Source: Lentibacter sp. (GTDB lineage: Bacteria; Pseudomonadota; Alphaproteobacteria; Rhodobacterales; Rhodobacteraceae). Taken from it: DNA of 64,000 nt. The stretch covers positions 1 to 64,000 of the forward strand of contig JADGEJ010000014.1 in the NCBI GenBank assembly GCA_016744435.1. The letters are read 5' to 3'. Position 1 is the first letter of the stretch; each line of letters begins with the position of its first letter. Position numbers and translations under genes: made by a program. Shown here piece by piece: positions 60,679-64,000 of the stretch. A model generated the notes under the pieces. It was not told where the DNA came from. It searched no databases and was given only the letters and a program-made list of their open reading frames with translations.

Positions 60679-61392
60679 GTGGTGAATCTAAGGCGGACAA
60701 AAAGTACCTTAAAAGACTCTTTCTTCCGATACGCTCCGAGGCGCTTCTCGCAGCGAATTTTGCCGCTCTTACCTATGCAATCTCCGTTTGATCCATGCGT
60801 CGTTGACGCCAAGGTGATCTTTATTCATGTGCCCAAATCAGCGGGGACAAGTTTCAAGCAAAGCCTATATGGCTCCAGCCGAAAGCTTGGCCATAGACGT
60901 ATATGTGAGTTCTATTCCTACAACCCCGCGCTTGCCAAACAGTTCTACAAATTCGGAGTTGTGCGCAATCCTTGGGATAGGTTTCTGTCGGCTTATACCT
61001 TTCTGCGGCATGGGAAAAACACTAGTAAACGAGACAAGCTCTTTGTGCACGACGTGCTGGATAAGTTTGACGGTTTCACCGATTTCGTTGAATCTCTGGA
61101 GAGCTACGTCGTTCGACGAAAAGTGCTTTCTTATGTTCACTTTCGAGAACAGCTCTATTGGATATGCCAACCAGGCGACAAGACGCATGCGCTGGACCAA
61201 CTCGGTCGTTTTGAAACTCTGCAAAAAGATGTTGACGAATTTTACAGAACCATCCGTCGTGAGCCAGTTGTTTTACCGCATGTAAGGCAATCTGATCACG
61301 CGAGTTTTCGTGAAAGCTATACGTTAAAGACGCAAAAGATAATTGCAGAGATCTACAATGCGGATATCGCGTTATTGGGTTACGAGTTCTAA
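60679..61392 (+). CDS. Sulfotransferase-family protein
   Basis: A 237-residue cytoplasmic protein of the sulfotransferase type 2 family. The PAPS 5'-phosphosulfate loop FIHVPKSAGTSFKQ and the 3'-phosphate site VVRNPWDRFLSAYTF are both intact. Such enzymes sulfate carbohydrates or lipids at the cell surface. GTG start at 60679 (ATG codons further in would remove part of the N-terminal basic region). DNA is AT-richer than the neighbouring ech and the gene breaks the conserved ech-rpsT-dnaA order, suggesting insertion. Confidence 0.85.
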   Translation: MVNLRRTKSTLKDSFFRYAPRRFSQRILPLLPMQSPFDPCVVDAKVIFIHVPKSAGTSFKQSLYGSSRKLGHRRICEFYSYNPALAKQFYKFGVVRNPWDRFLSAYTFLRHGKNTSKRDKLFVHDVLDKFDGFTDFVESLESYVVRRKVLSYVHFREQLYWICQPGDKTHALDQLGRFETLQKDVDEFYRTIRREPVVLPHVRQSDHASFRESYTLKTQKIIAEIYNADIALLGYEF

Positions 61393-61464
61393 CGCCGTTT
61401 TGTTTTGTGCTGGCGTAGGCATTTGAGCGGGCTTTTTTTGTTTAGCGATGGCTCATGCAGCGCG

Positions 61465-62103
61465 TTAGAAAAATGCCAGCCAGATACCAGCGAACATCGC
61501 TATGCCGCCCGCGTTTACCCAGGCATGCCATATGGAATAGCGGTAGGGCATTGTCTTGCGCGCATAGAAAGTCACGCCGATCACGTAGCAGGTAGCGCCC
61601 GCCAGAATGCACCACAGCGTTTGCGGCGGAACGCCCTTCAAGTCGGGCATGGCGAGAAGGCCGAGCGCTCCGATCGCAAGGTATGACGCCGTTGACCAGC
61701 GCGACTTGACTTGCTCATTGGTGATCTTGTTGTAAATCGCCAACACCACAAGCGCCCATGACAACCACAGCAAAGCCATCGTCCAACCGGTGTTTGCAAA
61801 AACAAAGAACGGTGTGAATGTGCCCACGATACTCGGGTAGATCGCGGCGTGATCTATCCGACGGAGCAGCTTGCGGTGCGCGTGCCATGGCGCAAAGTGA
61901 TAGGCGACAGAGGCAAGGTTAGAAGCCAGCGCGCACAAAACATAGACAGCCAACGCAAGCAAAAGCTTTGCTTCGACTTGCCCAAAGGCTTGCACCATGA
62001 GAACGCAACCAACGACGGTAATCATCGCCAGGCCAACGGCATGCACAGCCATATCTGCGCGGCGGTGGGCAAGGATCGGACTTGGGAAGGTTGCTTCTGT
62101 CAT
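61465..62103 (-). CDS. TrhA/hemolysin III-family membrane protein
   Basis: A 212-residue seven-span protein of the PAQR/hemolysin III family, which in bacteria affects membrane-energy balance. The metal-binding histidines and Ser/Asp are in ASVAYHFAPWHAHRKLLRRI with RIDHAAIY (His, Asp) and SIWHAWVNAGG near the end. Single gene, convergent with the sulfotransferase gene. Confidence 0.93.
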   Translation of the reverse strand: MTEATFPSPILAHRRADMAVHAVGLAMITVVGCVLMVQAFGQVEAKLLLALAVYVLCALASNLASVAYHFAPWHAHRKLLRRIDHAAIYPSIVGTFTPFFVFANTGWTMALLWLSWALVVLAIYNKITNEQVKSRWSTASYLAIGALGLLAMPDLKGVPPQTLWCILAGATCYVIGVTFYARKTMPYRYSIWHAWVNAGGIAMFAGIWLAFF

Positions 62104-62250
62104 CAGAGTTCTCTTTAGTGCCGCCTGACAGGTAGGGAAGAACGCCCGCGTTGTCTACATTCGGGGCGCCACGTAAAGCGAGGCAACGTCGCAGGCGCCA
62201 CGGTAGTTTCGCCTTACAATGTTTGAAAACGCAAGATGAAGGAAGCCCCG

Positions 62251-63198
62251 ATGCCCGACGCGACAGCCTTTCCGAAGCCTACAATGATCACAGTCAACGG
62301 TGTTGAGCTTGAAGTGTTTGAGGCTGGTCAACACAACGCGGGCAACCCTATTGTTCTGTGCCACGGCTGGCCCGAGCACGCCTATTCATGGCGTTTTCAG
62401 GTGCCCGCGCTTGTAGAGGCGGGCTATCATGTGATTGTTCCCAATCAGCGCGGTTATGGCAATTCGTCTTGCCCTGATGACGTGGCGAACTATGGCATTG
62501 AGAACCTGTCTGCTGACCTTACAGCCCTGCTAGATCACTACGGCTATGAGCGCGCGACATTTGTCGGCCATGACTGGGGCGCAATTGTTGTCTGGGGGCT
62601 GACTTTGCTGCACCCAAGCCGCGTCAGCAACGTGATAAACCTGAGCGTTCCTTACCCCATTCGCGGTGAGAAGCCTTGGGTAGAAATTATGGAAGAGGTG
62701 CTGGGGGCTGACCACTACTTCGTTCATTTCAACCGCGCGCCCGGCGAGGCCGATGCTGTGTTTGGCGAACACCCCGCGCGCTTTTTATGCAACATGTATC
62801 GCCAGGGTGTGGCGGGCAAAAAGCCCTCGCCCAAAGTGACCTTACTCAAGCTTGCACGCGCCGAAGTGCCCTTTGGCAATCCGGTGATGAGTGAGGCCGA
62901 CCTAGCTGTTTTCAGCGCCGCCTTTGAGAAAACAGGCTTCACGCCGGGCCTTAACTGGTATCGCAATTTTGACAGCAATTGGCATGTGCTGGGGCAGGTT
63001 GATCCGATCATCAAACAGCCTTGCCTGATGATCTATGGCGCGTGGGACAGCGTGCCAACCTCGCGCAAACTGGCCGAGTTCGTGCCCGCTGTTGAGGTGG
63101 TCACGCTCGACTGCGGCCACTGGATTCAACAAGAGCGCCCCGAAGAAACCAACGCAGCGATCCTGAGCTGGCTCGCAAAGCAAGACGCGCCTTTGTAA
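62251..63198 (+). CDS. Alpha/beta hydrolase, epoxide hydrolase-like
   Basis: A 315-residue hydrolase. Oxyanion motif HGWPE (residues 38-42), nucleophile Asp108 in GHDWGA, acid Asp in YGAWDSVP and base His in CGHWIQQERP give an Asp-Asp-His triad, as in epoxide hydrolases and haloacid-type hydrolases. A cap domain spans about residues 135-230. ATG 62251 follows AAGGAAG at good spacing; ATG 62236 upstream is less likely. Substrate unknown. Confidence 0.9.
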   Translation: MPDATAFPKPTMITVNGVELEVFEAGQHNAGNPIVLCHGWPEHAYSWRFQVPALVEAGYHVIVPNQRGYGNSSCPDDVANYGIENLSADLTALLDHYGYERATFVGHDWGAIVVWGLTLLHPSRVSNVINLSVPYPIRGEKPWVEIMEEVLGADHYFVHFNRAPGEADAVFGEHPARFLCNMYRQGVAGKKPSPKVTLLKLARAEVPFGNPVMSEADLAVFSAAFEKTGFTPGLNWYRNFDSNWHVLGQVDPIIKQPCLMIYGAWDSVPTSRKLAEFVPAVEVVTLDCGHWIQQERPEETNAAILSWLAKQDAPL

Positions 63199-63327
63199 GA
63201 CGTCGCGACGTACAACACCTACGGTTTGAAACGGGAGCTGCGCCGCAGTGCAGCGAAGCCGAACCAAACTTTCGGGGCTACCGCGAAATCACAGTTTGCG
63301 GGACGAAGGGTCGTTTCAAGTATTTTG

Positions 63328-63561
63328 CTAAGAGGTCCGCTTTGCAACCCAAACCATGAGCGTACCAACCAGCGCAAGCAACGCGAAAAAGAGGAACTCG
63401 AACTGAAAGCGCGAAGCATCCAGAAGCCCTAGTGCGACTGCCGTTTGTTCTAGTACCATTCCAAACAACGGAAGAAACGCAATCGCAGCCGTGTAAGCGC
63501 GCAAATATGCCTGTTTTGACGCCACGCGCATGGTTGCGCGGACAGCTGAGCGCCTATCCAT
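63328..63561 (-). CDS. Small two-span membrane protein
   Basis: A 77-residue protein with two predicted membrane spans (about residues 22-42, AYTAAIAFLPLFGMVLEQTA, and 54-73, FLFFALLALVGTLMVWVAKR). Not recognised. It is divergent from the adenylation-domain gene. The flanking stretches 63199-63327 and 63562-63635 show no other gene. Confidence 0.5.
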   Translation of the reverse strand: MDRRSAVRATMRVASKQAYLRAYTAAIAFLPLFGMVLEQTAVALGLLDASRFQFEFLFFALLALVGTLMVWVAKRTS

Positions 63562-63635
63562 CGTCAGGTCAAAATTGGGACTGTTTCTTCGCTTTTATAC
63601 TGATAAACGGGGAGCCACAAACAGGGGCCAATGTC

Positions 63636-64000
63636 ATGACATCACACCAAACAGTTGCCGCTGATCTTGTATGCGCCATTTCGCAGTTCGCTGATCTGCC
63701 CGCCTTGTCGGGTAGCGACAGTTCAGTCACATACGGACGGCTCGGCCAGTTCGTTTCGACATTGGGCAGCCGTCTGGAGACACCGCAGGTTGTTGCTATA
63801 TTCGGCTCACCGGGTGTTGCAATGGGGGCGAGCGCTGTGGCTTGCGTCATCCATGGCCGCGCCTTTGTACACCTTGATCCCGCAATGCCGCAAATGGTGT
63901 TGCACAACATCGTTTCAGAATTACAGGTCAACCTGATTATCACGTGTGAGGCACCCATCGCAGGCCAGTTGCCCATCAATTGCCAAACAGTTGATGCCAA
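63636..64000 (+). CDS. AMP-binding/adenylation-domain protein (5' part, cut by window end)
   Basis: The frame from ATG 63636 stays open to the window edge (121 codons). It has the N-terminal pattern of an adenylate-forming enzyme: VTYGRLGQFVSTLGSRL (the TYxEL region) followed by VACVIHGRAFVHLDPAMPQ, which matches the A2 core (AYVPLDPxxP) of NRPS adenylation domains. AGGGG eight bases upstream supports the start. Acetyl-CoA-synthetase-like enzymes rarely have the LDPxxP form, so an NRPS-type A domain is favoured. Downstream domains are outside the window. Confidence 0.8.
   Translation, partial: MTSHQTVAADLVCAISQFADLPALSGSDSSVTYGRLGQFVSTLGSRLETPQVVAIFGSPGVAMGASAVACVIHGRAFVHLDPAMPQMVLHNIVSELQVNLIITCEAPIAGQLPINCQTVDA

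Noticed and set aside
63200..63211. Palindrome ACGTCGCGACGT after the epoxide-hydrolase-like gene
   Set aside because: Stem only 4 bp with a CGCG loop and no T-run; too weak to call a terminator.
63569..64000. Long minus-strand open frame at the right edge
   Set aside because: It is antisense to the adenylation-domain frame starting at 63636, which has a ribosome-binding site and family motifs; the minus frame has none.

Overview
This window reads as a chromosomal segment of an alphaproteobacterium of the order Rhodobacterales (Roseobacter group). Four things point there. It carries the flagellin regulators flaF and flbT. The flagellar gene order is flgB-flgC-fliE-fliQ-flgF-flgG-flgA-flgH, with a short FlgJ that lacks a muramidase domain. 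The leuS-lptE-holA and ubiE-ubiB/mutM/enoyl-CoA hydratase neighbourhoods are the ones seen in Rhodobacterales. The encoded protein sequences also resemble that group. No rRNA, CRISPR array, insertion sequence or complete prophage was seen.

Left flank (1-14.5 kb): secreted alpha/beta hydrolase, GT4 glycosyltransferase, small membrane proteins, a MarR regulator divergent from a membrane protein with two operator-like palindromes between them, a GNAT acetyltransferase, the housekeeping operon leuS-lptE-holA, a GST/VOC-cupin/lipoprotein operon, a truncated tyrosine integrase lying against the 3' end of a tRNA-Arg(CCU) gene (scar of a lost genomic island), and an orphan LacI-type regulator.

Flagellar supercluster (14.6-53.1 kb): motB; flgE-flgK-flgL-flgI; fliF-fliH-fliN-fliP (minus); fliL-PflI-like-motE-like-motA-(AMIN/helical-repeat protein)-lytic transglycosylase-flhA-fliR-flhB-fliJ-like (plus); flgB-flgC-fliE-fliQ-flgF-flgG-flgA-flgH-fliL2 (minus); fliI (plus); flagellin-flaF-flbT-DUF1217 (minus); flgJ-flgN (minus); fliK-flgD (plus). 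Together these encode rod, rings, hook, junction, filament, export gate, ATPase complex and stator. Genes for FliG, FliM, FliO, the filament cap FliD, FliS, chemotaxis proteins and any flagellar regulator or sigma factor are not in the window. A four-gene moxR-DUF58-BatA/DUF4159-GATase-like operon plus a DUF1285 gene sits inside the cluster between flgI and fliP. Seven promoter regions of the cluster, including the one in front of moxR, each contain one 7-of-8 match to the CtrA box TTAA-N7-TTAA. This suggests one CtrA-dependent regulon that includes the moxR block.

Right flank (53.1-64 kb): a YjbF/YjbH exopolysaccharide gene pair, ubiE-ubiB (ubiquinone synthesis), a membrane protein, mutM, an enoyl-CoA hydratase, a sulfotransferase, a TrhA/hemolysin III protein, an epoxide-hydrolase-like enzyme, a small membrane protein, and the 5' end of an adenylation-domain (NRPS-like) gene cut by the window edge. 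The usual Rhodobacterales order ubiB-ubiE-mutM-ech-rpsT-dnaA is broken after ech, so this end may be close to an old replication-origin junction.

Most likely novel or under-described items: the AMIN/helical-repeat periplasmic protein encoded between motA and the transglycosylase, the possible CtrA control of the moxR block, the alternative-pairing leader in front of flagellin, and the foreign-looking patch inside leuS.
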